IMG/VR virus record: IMGVR_UViG_3300037247_001290
Span: 1-26,848 of that record
From: a virus
DNA length: 26,848 bases
Strand: one strand, 5' to 3'
A model generated the notes under the pieces. That model was not told the DNA's origin. It made no database searches and saw only the letters and a program-made list of their open reading frames with translations. Numbering within the stretch: the first letter of the stretch is position 1; each line of letters opens with the position of its first letter. A program made the position numbers and the translations under genes. This document shows, in pieces, positions 8,995-15,514 of the stretch.

Positions 8995-9599
8995 TAAAAA
9001 CAACTATAATTACTTACCGCTATTGTCTGCTGTGGCGACCTGTCCACCTGCCTGATTAGTTCTTTCCACCCGTAATAAGCATAAAGTAAACTTTGCATTG
9101 CGGGACTATCGCCATATTTTACCGCTGCGGGATTTTGGAGTTCCTCGGCTTTTAACCTCAAATTCAAAAGGCTTTCGTCGCTGATCTCAATAGTACCCTT
9201 TTTGCGTTCCCTCCATATTTCCGGCAATAGCAAAAGAAAAGGCCGGTGCTCATCCTGTCCGTATAATATCGCTGAATGACTTACCCCAATTTCATATCCC
9301 TTTGCCGTAACCTCCTTTGAGTTATAACCCGAACCATCTCCAAATATAAAATCGCCGGCGTGCCGATAAGAGCCGCCCCTACAATGAAACTTTGTCATTA
9401 ACCATTTCAACTGCTCGGTAAGTTCAAGGACATCTTGGCTTTCGGCTTCGTCAAGTAGTTTTATACTTCGCTCATTTTTCAGGACTCCAAAGTATGATAC
9501 AAAACCCGGCTGACCTGCCGATGGTAGAGCAAAGCCAACTACAAAAGACCTGTACTTTTTCAACTCCTCAACACTGATCTTGTCTTTTTGTCTATCCAT
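8994..9599 (-). CDS. Unknown terminase-linked protein (201 aa)
   Basis: I do not recognise this protein with confidence. Its ATG overlaps the stop of the large terminase gene (TAATG), so it is translationally coupled to it. The N-terminal half reads as alternating strands and a helix (FVVGFALPSAGQPGFVSYFG, LKNERSIKLLDEAES, VLELTEQLKWLM) followed by HAGDFIFGDGSGYNSKEV. This vaguely recalls an RNase-H-like layout, but I cannot assign catalytic residues. The C-terminal half is helical. It may assist packaging. Its stop falls exactly where a repeat shared with the tail-gene end begins (8994), so the C-terminus could have been altered by a recombination event; I see no proof either way. Confidence 0.6.
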   Translation of the reverse strand: MDRQKDKISVEELKKYRSFVVGFALPSAGQPGFVSYFGVLKNERSIKLLDEAESQDVLELTEQLKWLMTKFHCRGGSYRHAGDFIFGDGSGYNSKEVTAKGYEIGVSHSAILYGQDEHRPFLLLLPEIWRERKKGTIEISDESLLNLRLKAEELQNPAAVKYGDSPAMQSLLYAYYGWKELIRQVDRSPQQTIAVSNYSCF

Positions 9600-10873
9600 T
9601 ATTTTCCCTCTATCCCATAAATCGCATACCGCAACGAATCAATCGTATGATCGTCGATCTTTAGCGGCATATCTTTAGCGTCTGCATTATCGGTTCCCTC
9701 TGCCCACCGATAACCCTGCATCGCACGAATGGTATTCCGGCAAGTATCAAATATATACAGTCTCGGTTTTCCGTCTGGTTGGACTTTCAGGCAAGCTTGA
9801 ACTGATTCTATACCTAAGTTTACATCTTTTCTGGCGGGGGTAGTCATAATGCCTAAAGCGTTTAACTCGGCGCGTCCCTGTGCATCGTGATCGGCCCACG
9901 TCATACGGTATCTATTGCCTTTGCTTATTTGCTTAATACGCTCAGCATGACACCCCAAAAGTTCTCTGGCTTGCTCGTACTCGGCGTAAACATACCACCG
10001 CTGGTCGCCGTCCCTGGCAAGCCATAGACAAGCGAAAGGATTATTAAAGCCAAAGTCTATCGCTCTGAATCGTGACCATTCAGGAGGTATTTCAAACGGC
10101 TTGATAACATGTGTGTCTTTTGTGAAGTCCCTAAAGACCGCTCCAAGGAACGCTGCGAAGTGTCCTTTGATTCTTGTCTCTTTTACGGAATCCGGCCATT
10201 CAGCTATCATCAAGTCAATTTCCGCATCGTCGATATAACCGCCCCGGCTTTTGCGATTGTCCTCAAGGTTTGCATAAAAGACTTCATCGCTCGGCGGTAA
10301 GTTCTTGATCCGTTCCTCAAACCAAGGTTGAAAAACAATCGGTGTCATTGTCTGCGCAGAAAACCCCGACTTGTCTAATAGCCGGGCTTGTATCTCCTGC
10401 CAGATACCTAAAGCGTCGCTTTTACACTGCTCATCGCCGTAGAAAGCGTCGATTGCTCTACCCTGAAAGCTTCTCCGTCCCTGATCGTAGCTTTTCAGTT
10501 CAATGGTATTACCGTTAATCAAGTCGATCTGTTTTGGAATGTTCTCGGCTTTGTTGTGCCATACCACGTTAGCAACCTGGCTTTCGGGTAGGTACTTTAG
10601 GATCTTTTCTTCGTACAGAATCTTGCCGACCAGTGACCAGGTATCAGTCACACACCATATCACGGCGTTCGGAGGCGTCGGTCTATACGGATGGATCCCC
10701 AAAGCAAAAGAGCATAAGTCATAGCCGGTATTACTTTCGGATTTGCCCGACCTGTTTCCGCCAAGTAACCACCTGAACTTTGCAGGGTTCTTGTGAAAAG
10801 CTTTTGGGGCGGGTAGCGGCTTATACGTCAATATAGCCTCGCCCGCTTTGCGAATCGTATCGTTAGTCAGCAT
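9599..10873 (-). CDS. terL: Terminase large subunit (424 aa)
   Basis: This is the ATP-driven DNA packaging motor with a headful or site-specific nuclease. Counting from the ATG at 10873, Walker A is GGNRSGKS at residues 38-45 and Walker B ends at YGDEQ (about 145-149). The nuclease domain has RAIDFGFNNP (Asp near 273), ADHDAQGRAEL (Asp near 328) and KIDDHTIDSLRYAIYG near the C-terminus, giving the expected set of acidic residues. A longer frame starts at 10912 but has no ribosome-binding site and overlaps the small terminase gene by 50 bases. I prefer the inner ATG, which overlaps by 11 bases and has GGGAG upstream. A portal gene would normally follow; here a 201-aa gene follows and no portal is seen. 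Confidence 0.93.
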   Translation of the reverse strand: MLTNDTIRKAGEAILTYKPLPAPKAFHKNPAKFRWLLGGNRSGKSESNTGYDLCSFALGIHPYRPTPPNAVIWCVTDTWSLVGKILYEEKILKYLPESQVANVVWHNKAENIPKQIDLINGNTIELKSYDQGRRSFQGRAIDAFYGDEQCKSDALGIWQEIQARLLDKSGFSAQTMTPIVFQPWFEERIKNLPPSDEVFYANLEDNRKSRGGYIDDAEIDLMIAEWPDSVKETRIKGHFAAFLGAVFRDFTKDTHVIKPFEIPPEWSRFRAIDFGFNNPFACLWLARDGDQRWYVYAEYEQARELLGCHAERIKQISKGNRYRMTWADHDAQGRAELNALGIMTTPARKDVNLGIESVQACLKVQPDGKPRLYIFDTCRNTIRAMQGYRWAEGTDNADAKDMPLKIDDHTIDSLRYAIYGIEGK

Positions 10874-11738
10874 TTCGTTTGAGAATCTCCCTGATGTTTT
10901 CGCATTCTTCATCGCTCATTGGTTTTGCGGTGATTATCGTTACTAATGATTTGCCCTTTTGGGCGTTATCCTCAAGGTAGAAGCCGATATGTTTGCCCAT
11001 TTTCTCGATTGCCCCAAGTTTATCGTGTAGCTTAAATTGGAAGTTTCGTGTTTCGTATTCCCGGTCACCGTCCTTGTTTGATGTTATGTTAATAACCTGC
11101 TTGATCGACTCTATTGCCGCCAACTTACGGCTATCCATCTGGCCGAAGTCCTTACCAATAACATTGCCCTCATCGTCTATCCGTAGATAATCGTCAATGT
11201 TAGAAAACCCTATCTTCTTTAGCTCATCCATTAACATCTCTGCTGTAACGCCACACGCTTCAGATAGTTTGGCTTGAAGGTGGAAAATTCGGCCTACAAC
11301 CTTGATATTTTTAAGTAACTTGCTGCCGTTTTGTTCTGCGGTTGACTGACTTGCTTTTGGATAAGCCTGTTTGTAAGCATCTGCAACTACAAGTTTTACG
11401 ACATACTCTTGGCTGAATCGCTCATGTTTGTTATTCTTTAGTGGTTTGGAGTAGTCTATTGCGTTTTCTGTTTTCTTCTTGGCTTCGACCTTGGATTGGA
11501 GTTGTTTGATTCTTGCCTTAACCTGAGTAAACCTGAGTAAACCTGGTCCGTTTGTTTCGGCTGTTGCCTTAGAGCATTTATACACTTTGAAGTATGCTTT
11601 TGCGGCGTTAGGGTCAATGTTGTACGCTTGACAGAATCGCTCCCTGTGCGGGGTGAGTTTCTTAGCAGCTTTCTTCTTTGTTGCTTTACGTTTAGCCTTC
11701 TTGGGTGCGGCTTTCTTAGCTGTTTTCTTTTTAGTCAT
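10863..11738 (-). CDS. terS: Terminase small subunit with two HTH repeats (291 aa)
   Basis: This is the DNA-recognition subunit for packaging. After a lysine/alanine-rich N-terminal tail (residues 1-27), two similar Terminase_2-type HTH units occur in tandem: LTPHRERFCQAYNIDPNAAK...NGPGLLRFTQVKARI at about 28-80, and HERFSQEYVVKLVVADAYK...NGSKLLKNIKVVGRI at about 104-155. One unit is usual. The C-terminal part (GVTAEMLMDELKKIGFSNIDDYL) matches the region after the HTH in this family. A 12-bp tandem repeat (AACCTGAGTAAACCTGAGTA region, 11521-11544) falls inside the first unit. AAGGGATTTTGAACT precedes the ATG. The gene leads the packaging/virion block. Confidence 0.9.
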   Translation of the reverse strand: MTKKKTAKKAAPKKAKRKATKKKAAKKLTPHRERFCQAYNIDPNAAKAYFKVYKCSKATAETNGPGLLRFTQVKARIKQLQSKVEAKKKTENAIDYSKPLKNNKHERFSQEYVVKLVVADAYKQAYPKASQSTAEQNGSKLLKNIKVVGRIFHLQAKLSEACGVTAEMLMDELKKIGFSNIDDYLRIDDEGNVIGKDFGQMDSRKLAAIESIKQVINITSNKDGDREYETRNFQFKLHDKLGAIEKMGKHIGFYLEDNAQKGKSLVTIITAKPMSDEECENIREILKRNAD

Positions 11739-11741
11739 AGT

Positions 11742-11760
11742 TCAAAATCCCTTGTAACTG
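11742..11760. repeat. 19-bp direct repeat at the small terminase leader
   Basis: TCAAAATCCCTTGTAACTG here matches TCAAAATCCCTTGTAATTG at 12760-12778 with one difference. Both lie just upstream of a minus-strand gene and supply the same AAGGGATTTTGA ribosome-binding context. Together they bracket the second recombinase gene in direct orientation. Confidence 0.7.
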
Positions 11761-11779
11761 TCAATATCAATCTAACAAT

Positions 11780-11797
11780 CGGGCTTGTTTTTGCCCG
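11780..11797. terminator. Possible weak stem-loop after the recombinase gene
   Basis: CGGGC and GCCCG form a 5-bp stem around an 8-base loop, in the 134-base gap between the recombinase stop and the small terminase start. T-rich sequence follows it on the plus strand (GTTCGGTTTTCGTTTTT), not on the coding strand. As a terminator for the minus-strand operon it is weak. Confidence 0.25.
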
Positions 11798-11872
11798 TTC
11801 GGTTTTCGTTTTTACGTTTACCACTATAATTCCTTATAACTCTTTTCTTACTGACGACTTACGATATAGGTG

Positions 11873-12712
11873 TTATGGTATACTATTAGAAGCGATAACA
11901 TCCGTGCCGGTCCCCCCACCAAACATTAACCCATCCATAGCGTCCATCTGCTGTAACTTCTCTTTATTTAAGGTCTTAGCATAAATGCGGGTTGTCTCGA
12001 TTGATGAGTGTCCAAGCTGCTCGGCAACGAAGTTTATATCTTTTTTATAATTATATAATCCAGTGGCAAACGTATGGCGAAGGCAATGACAGTGAAAGTC
12101 TGGATCGCCCAGGATCCTTTTGATTCTATTGGCCCGGTACCGCAGATCATTGTAGGTAAGTGATCGCCCACCTGATTTAGTAAACACCGGCTGCCGGCGT
12201 CCTTTGCCAGCCGTACACCGTTTGAGTATTGCCGCAACGTGCTCACCTATCTTAACGGTTCGCTGCTTGCATCCTTTGCCCCTCAGCACGTTAATCATCC
12301 GCTTACTACAATCGCAGTCAGCAACACGCAGAGAACAAAGCTCAGCGGCCCTCAGGCCAGTACCGACCAGCACATCATAAATATCAAGCAACCCAGGCAA
12401 ACCGCCCAGGGTCAGCCTATCCTGGCTAATCTGGGCGGCTGATCGAAAATCACCTGAATTAAGCTGGGTTTTTTTGACAATCTTCTTTGATGTGCTAACC
12501 TCGCGATATTGCAATAGTTCCTGAACCGTCCTCGCTCTAAACTCTTTGCCATCGGCAGTCAACAAACCCTCGGCGTTGAGTTCCTTTGCAATCTGATGGA
12601 GAGATGTAGGGCCAGCCGCACCTTTGCGCTTGCGGCGCTTCAATACAATCAAGTCCCGTGCCTGTATTCCAGCTTTGCTTTTAGCAAATGTTTTGCGGCC
12701 TGGCCTTGCCAT
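11873..12712 (-). CDS. Tyrosine recombinase with serine-recombinase-like N-terminal HTH (279 aa)
   Basis: The catalytic domain is complete: GTGLRAAEL (Arg121), RGKGCKQRTV (Lys146), HCLRHTFAT (His209, Arg212), LGHSSIETTRIYAKT (His235, Tyr244). The N-terminal 75 residues do not look like the usual SAM-like core-binding domain. They read SLHQIAKELNAEGLLTADGK and ARTVQELLQ, the pattern of the DNA-binding Recombinase domain of large serine recombinases. The ATG at 12712 has GAAAGG seven bases upstream; a TTG start at 12763 is possible but less likely. The gene lies between the replication and packaging blocks and is bracketed by a 19-bp direct repeat. A role in dimer resolution, DNA inversion or a host dif-like reaction is possible; only the recombinase chemistry can be inferred. 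Confidence 0.85.
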   Translation of the reverse strand: MARPGRKTFAKSKAGIQARDLIVLKRRKRKGAAGPTSLHQIAKELNAEGLLTADGKEFRARTVQELLQYREVSTSKKIVKKTQLNSGDFRSAAQISQDRLTLGGLPGLLDIYDVLVGTGLRAAELCSLRVADCDCSKRMINVLRGKGCKQRTVKIGEHVAAILKRCTAGKGRRQPVFTKSGGRSLTYNDLRYRANRIKRILGDPDFHCHCLRHTFATGLYNYKKDINFVAEQLGHSSIETTRIYAKTLNKEKLQQMDAMDGLMFGGGTGTDVIASNSIP

Positions 12713-12759
12713 TATACTACCTTTCAATTGTTCGGTGTAGCGATCACTTCTTTTCTCGC

Positions 12760-12778
12760 TCAAAATCCCTTGTAATTG
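12760..12778. repeat. 19-bp direct repeat at the recombinase leader
   Basis: This is the partner of 11742-11760, 1018 bp away in the same orientation. It may be a duplicated gene leader or a recombination footprint. Its TTGAGC part could serve as an alternative TTG start for the recombinase. Confidence 0.7.
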
Positions 12779-12835
12779 ATGCTACAACAGTTACTTTCCT
12801 TTGTTTTCAACTTGTTATCCCTACTTTCCATTTTC

Positions 12836-12853
12836 GAGTGCCCTGTGAGTGCC
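12836..12853 (+). repeat. Tandem GAGTGCCC site A
   Basis: GAGTGCCCTGTGAGTGCC is two GAGTGCC units with an 11-bp period, i.e. one helical turn. It lies in the 154-base gap just upstream of the recombinase start. Two further sites with the same design are at 18330 and 18510 in the opposite orientation. This looks like a protein-binding site (recombinase arm, directionality factor or regulator). Confidence 0.6.
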
Positions 12854-12866
12854 AAATCGTTTCATT

Positions 12867-13178
12867 TTATGCCGCGATAACCTTTCCGCTGGTGTCGGTT
12901 ATCCCATAACGATTCACGCCGGCTGGTAAATCCAAGCTGGACAGCTTTACAAGATCCCGACCATGCTTTTGTAATTCCTGTCGAAGATCCGTGCGCCTTG
13001 CCGTGGGGTTCATTGATCCAGTCAACTTCTGGAGTTCCGTATTTGTCGCCGGCCCACGGAGTAATCGGCGGTACATGATCTTACATTGCCGGGTCAAGCG
13101 AAGCTCATCCGATGGCAATACACTCGAATTAACCATGCTGTCGAAAAGAGGTAGTTTTTCTTTCACGCGTTCGCTCAC
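12867..13178 (-). CDS. Winged-helix-like DNA-binding protein (103 aa)
   Basis: The middle of the protein has a helix-turn-helix pattern (CKIMYRRLLRGPATNTELQK, SMNPTARRTDLRQELQKHG) followed by a short strand pair (KLSSLDLPAGVNRYGI), typical of a small winged-helix protein. The GTG start at 13178 overlaps the stop of the upstream 40-aa gene (GTGA), so it is translationally coupled. It is the last gene of the replication operon before the recombinase. It may regulate the late genes or recombinase; the target is unknown. Confidence 0.7.
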   Translation of the reverse strand: MSERVKEKLPLFDSMVNSSVLPSDELRLTRQCKIMYRRLLRGPATNTELQKLTGSMNPTARRTDLRQELQKHGRDLVKLSSLDLPAGVNRYGITDTSGKVIAA

Positions 13179-13297
13179 GATATAACCCTCTCGATCAATT
13201 CACATCGTGCCTGGGGAATCGCCTCATCTTCCGACAATCCGCCGTCGATAACCAAGATCGCCATGCGTTCCTCAAATTCATACATACTATCACTCAC
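13175..13297 (-). CDS. Small conserved-type phage protein, FEERMAIL..DGGLS motif (40 aa)
   Basis: The frame starts with GTG at 13297 (or ATG at 13285, giving 36 aa) and ends in a TGA that overlaps the next GTG start. It contains FEERMAILVIDGGLSEDEA, which resembles a short motif (EERAAILEFDGGL..EEA) often seen in small proteins next to phage and plasmid replication genes. No function is established for it to my knowledge. The tight packing (10 bases after the loader stop, 4-base overlap downstream) supports it as real. Confidence 0.65.
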   Translation of the reverse strand: MSDSMYEFEERMAILVIDGGLSEDEAIPQARCELIERVIS

Positions 13298-13307
13298 GAT
13301 ATTACTT

Positions 13308-14093
13308 TCACGTTTTCAGTTTACGTCTATCCGGTCCGATCATTTCAATCATTGTGGTTGTACTTAGTCGGCTTTCAATTCGCATATCAAAAGTTGATGC
13401 AAGATCGGCGGTGGTTTTATTCGATGATAAATAAGTTGACAATTTTCGTTCTTGCCGCTTATCGAGGATCGAATATAAAATGCCGTAGACAAAATCAGTC
13501 TCTATTTTCGACCGTAAGCCGATGTCGTCGATAACCAGCTTGTCAACTTCTACCAGGCCTTTGATAAGATCATCCTCGGTTTTGCCGCCCTGACTATTCA
13601 TCGTAGCCCGGATCTCTCGGCAAAACGCATCAAGGTTTATTTTTTTGCAGTTAAAACCCTCACAGAGGAAGTGTTTGACCAGGGCTGCCATTGCCCATGT
13701 TTTACCAACTCCAACATTACCCCATAGGAAAATATCACCGGGGGCTGCAAGTAATTTGTCGGCAATTTCTACGCCGACAAGGTCTGCATCGATATAGGCT
13801 TCGCCGACAACCTCGATGTATTTCTTGAGAATGTATTGCGGTTTTAAACCCGCCTTGCGTTGGGCTATGCCGCTGCAATAACTACATAGCTTCAACGTCC
13901 TGTACGGCTCGTCCCTTTCAGCTCTACGCCGCGATTGATCTGCGCGGGTTTCCATGGGCTTCGGTCTCACCCTGCAAGTCTCACACTTAGCGGACAAAAG
14001 GTTTCGGACGGTTTCCGCTATTGTTGGCGGAGTTTCCGGCTGCCGTACTTTCAGATTGTCGTTGCTCTGATTGAGTTGTTTTTCCGTTGTCAT
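13308..14093 (-). CDS. DnaC-like helicase loader ATPase with zinc-finger N-terminus (261 aa)
   Basis: This AAA+ ATPase would load the host replicative helicase at the phage origin. It has four cysteines that could bind zinc (C37, C40 and C70, C73), Walker A GNVGVGKT at 125-132, Walker B LVIDD at 186-190, a sensor-like YLSSN at 221-225 and an Arg-finger-like RIESRL near 238-243. GGAG lies 10 bases before the ATG. It follows the initiator gene, as expected for an O/P-type or DnaD/DnaC-type pair. The sequence coding for its residues 13-40 has a diverged, frame-shifted copy just upstream (14090-14191). The 51-aa protein at 14822 also resembles its N-terminus. Confidence 0.88.
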   Translation of the reverse strand: MTTEKQLNQSNDNLKVRQPETPPTIAETVRNLLSAKCETCRVRPKPMETRADQSRRRAERDEPYRTLKLCSYCSGIAQRKAGLKPQYILKKYIEVVGEAYIDADLVGVEIADKLLAAPGDIFLWGNVGVGKTWAMAALVKHFLCEGFNCKKINLDAFCREIRATMNSQGGKTEDDLIKGLVEVDKLVIDDIGLRSKIETDFVYGILYSILDKRQERKLSTYLSSNKTTADLASTFDMRIESRLSTTTMIEMIGPDRRKLKT

Positions 14094-14191
14094 CTGCTTT
14101 TAACTCCACACTTCGTACACTCAGCGGATAAAAGACTTCGCAGGACTTCCGCCATTGGTCCCGGTGTGTTGGGCTGTTGTACTTGTTTGTT
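14090..14191 (-). pseudogene. Fossil copy of the helicase-loader N-terminus
   Basis: Read in a frame different from the initiator gene, this stretch encodes NKQVQQPNTPGPMAEVLRSL and then LSAECTKCGVKSR before a TGA that overlaps the loader ATG. It aligns without gaps with loader residues 13-40 (NLKVRQPETPPTIAETVRNL then LSAKCETC), 15 identities in 28 by my count. Most of it is overprinted by the initiator C-terminus. A 21-codon frame from ATG at 14155 remains open with a 4-base overlap to the loader, so a micropeptide cannot be excluded. Confidence 0.6.
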
Positions 14192-14834
14192 CGTTTGCTC
14201 TCGACTCCAACAAATCAAAATGTTTTCGTAGCTTATTTGTCGATAATATATTATGCTGCCAGAATGAATCCGCTTGACACCATCGAATAACCTTTTCGAT
14301 TCTATCCTTTGTCCGATTATCTCGGGTGAACATTAACCCAACTTCTTTCGCCCACTTCTGGAGGTCGGGTTTTTTCAGGTCTGGTTTTCTTTTGAGGATC
14401 AATTCAAGAAGTAGCGACGACAAATAAATCTCATCTCCTTCAAGGGAAAAAGATTTATCTTTTTTCTTGGTTGCGGTTTTAGTTACTTTGTTATGGTCGG
14501 CTGTCGTGTCGGTACTTACCCCCCCTGATGTCGGTATCCCTGCCGACATTGTGTCGGTATCTTCTACCGACATTGTGTCGGTATTAAACTTGAGACATCT
14601 ATCATTCCGACCAGTTCCATAATTGATTATATGCCCGCTTTTCCGCAACCTTGCCAACGCTCTTTCTATAGTTCTTTTGTCCGTTTGTAAGGCGGCGGCG
14701 ATCTTGCCATTTGATAGGGTTAAGCCTTTGGCGCCAAAATTATATGCTAATGCAACAATGCTTAATTCATAAATACCAGTAAGCGACAAAGAAAAAAGTT
14801 GGGTAGGTATTCGGATGTGTGTTATATCGCCCAC
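14121..14834 (-). CDS. Replication initiator, HTH (lambda O/DnaD-like role) (237 aa)
   Basis: The N-terminal winged helix-turn-helix (about residues 30-75: LTLSNGKIAAALQTDKRTIE, RALARLRKSGHI) is the type found in phage replication initiators. The middle (84-120) is a threonine/serine-rich linker encoded by the iteron repeats at 14507-14583. The C-terminal domain ends in SFWQHNILSTNKLRKHFDLL, a pattern common at the end of phage replication proteins. The last ~25 residues (from NEQTSTTAQ) lie on the fossil copy of the loader gene in another frame, so this tail is probably a recent extension. The start is GTG at 14834, overlapping the upstream gene by 13 bases. An origin inside the initiator gene is the lambda arrangement. 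Confidence 0.8.
   Translation of the reverse strand: MGDITHIRIPTQLFSLSLTGIYELSIVALAYNFGAKGLTLSNGKIAAALQTDKRTIERALARLRKSGHIINYGTGRNDRCLKFNTDTMSVEDTDTMSAGIPTSGGVSTDTTADHNKVTKTATKKKDKSFSLEGDEIYLSSLLLELILKRKPDLKKPDLQKWAKEVGLMFTRDNRTKDRIEKVIRWCQADSFWQHNILSTNKLRKHFDLLESRANEQTSTTAQHTGTNGGSPAKSFIR
14507..14583. other. Candidate replication origin: TGTCGGTA iterons
   Basis: TGTCGGTA occurs four times on the plus strand at 14507, 14529, 14552 and 14576, with spacings of 22, 23 and 24 bp. Inverted partners at 14541 (TGCCGACA) and 14565 (TACCGACA) make two 19-bp palindromes, the second perfect (TACCGACATTGTGTCGGTA). The cluster lies inside the initiator gene, in its linker-coding region, as in lambdoid origins. 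Confidence 0.72.
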
Positions 14835-14977
14835 GTTGTACCTCTTTTCGTTTTAACATTAGCCATGATGTCCCGGACGGTATTACCTATAGGTTTCATG
14901 TTTGACCCGGCGTGGGGGATCCTCGCTCTTTTAACGCGCAGCTGCTTGTTAGCGGATTGGAATTGTTTTTCGGTCAT
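14822..14977 (-). CDS. Small protein resembling the helicase-loader N-terminus (51 aa)
   Basis: The ATG at 14977 overlaps the stop of the upstream HTH gene (ATGA), so it is coupled. The protein starts MTEKQFQSANKQLRVKRARI and later has KPIGNTVRDIMANVKTKRG. This lines up with the loader N-terminus (MTTEKQLNQSNDNLKVRQ, then PTIAETVRNLLSAKC), allowing one gap. The cysteines are missing. It may be a stand-alone version of the loader's partner-binding segment, for example a helicase-binding adaptor, or a decaying duplicate. The alignment is by eye and short. Confidence 0.6.
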   Translation of the reverse strand: MTEKQFQSANKQLRVKRARIPHAGSNMKPIGNTVRDIMANVKTKRGTTWAI

Positions 14978-15183
14978 CCCACCCCCTTCCGCTGCTTGGC
15001 AACTTCGTCGCGGATCATGTTCGCAAGTGCCTCGGTGGACCATAACCTCAATTTGCCGTATCGCAACGGTTCCATTACGCGGCCCAAAGCAACTTGTGTA
15101 TAAAAAGTCGTTCTTGACATACCAAGCATACTTGCAGCGTCGCTGGCTTTAACGAGTAACGGGGATATAGGAGGTTTATCCAA
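14974..15183 (-). CDS. HTH protein, AlpA/excisionase-like (69 aa)
   Basis: This is a small MerR/AlpA-type helix-turn-helix protein: LLVKASDAASMLGMSRTTFY for the HTH, then VALGRVMEPLRYGKLRLWST for the wing. Proteins of this size serve as excisionases or as early regulators. The apparent start is TTG at 15183, overlapping the end of the upstream HTH gene by 8 bases. Its stop overlaps the ATG of the 51-aa gene. It lies in the replication operon, not next to the integrase, so a regulatory role is as likely as excision. Confidence 0.75.
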   Translation of the reverse strand: MDKPPISPLLVKASDAASMLGMSRTTFYTQVALGRVMEPLRYGKLRLWSTEALANMIRDEVAKQRKGVG

Positions 15184-15394
15184 CGTGACTTACAACCCCC
15201 TCACTGTAGCTTGATTGTGCCGCCAGAAGTGCGACCGCCTCTATTACAGCCTGTAACTCAAAACGCATTATCTGCTTGCCAATCCTTAGACATGGTACAT
15301 CGCCTTTGATCGCAGTGGCTTTGAGCCATTTGGGAGTAACTTGTAATTGCTCTGCACATTCGTATAAGTTTAATAATCTCTTTTTTGATTCCAT
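15176..15394 (-). CDS. HTH protein at the head of the replication operon, probably leaderless (72 aa)
   Basis: MESKKRLLNLYECAEQLQVT followed by PKWLKATAIKGDVPCLRIGK is a helix-turn-helix plus wing of the excisionase/AlpA type. I start it at ATG 15394. The longer frame to 15427 uses TTG and runs through the promoter and operator. TATAAT ends eight bases before the ATG, so transcription would start at or next to the start codon and the mRNA would be leaderless. It is the first gene of an overlapping series (72, 69, 51, 237 aa). Confidence 0.7.
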   Translation of the reverse strand: MESKKRLLNLYECAEQLQVTPKWLKATAIKGDVPCLRIGKQIMRFELQAVIEAVALLAAQSSYSEGVVSHVG

Positions 15395-15401
15395 GGGCCT
15401 T

Positions 15402-15430
15402 ATTATACCGTCCCACATGTGGGACAATTC
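15402..15430 (-). promoter_or_regulatory. Promoter of the replication operon with palindromic operator
   Basis: On the minus strand TATAAT is at 15407-15402. A perfect 16-bp palindrome, GTCCCACATGTGGGAC (15410-15425), fills the spacer, extended on one side to TTGTCCCAC. The -35 region is poor (GAATTG at 17 bp), which suggests activator dependence or tight repression. A protein bound to the palindrome would block polymerase. Confidence 0.65.
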
Positions 15431-15514
15431 GGGGTTTTTGAAATACGGCGGAAATACGGTGTGACAGTCTGTAAACGCAGTAAATTCTTTTTATCTTTTT
15501 TACTACGTCGTTAC

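Noticed and set aside
8994-9599. Portal or capsid protein in the expected position after the large terminase
   Set aside because: At 201 aa it is far too short for a portal, and its sequence shows no capsid or portal pattern that I can recognise.
14507-14583. CRISPR-like array
   Set aside because: The repeated word is only 8 bp with 22-24-bp spacing and lies inside a coding gene; no cas genes are present. It fits iterons.
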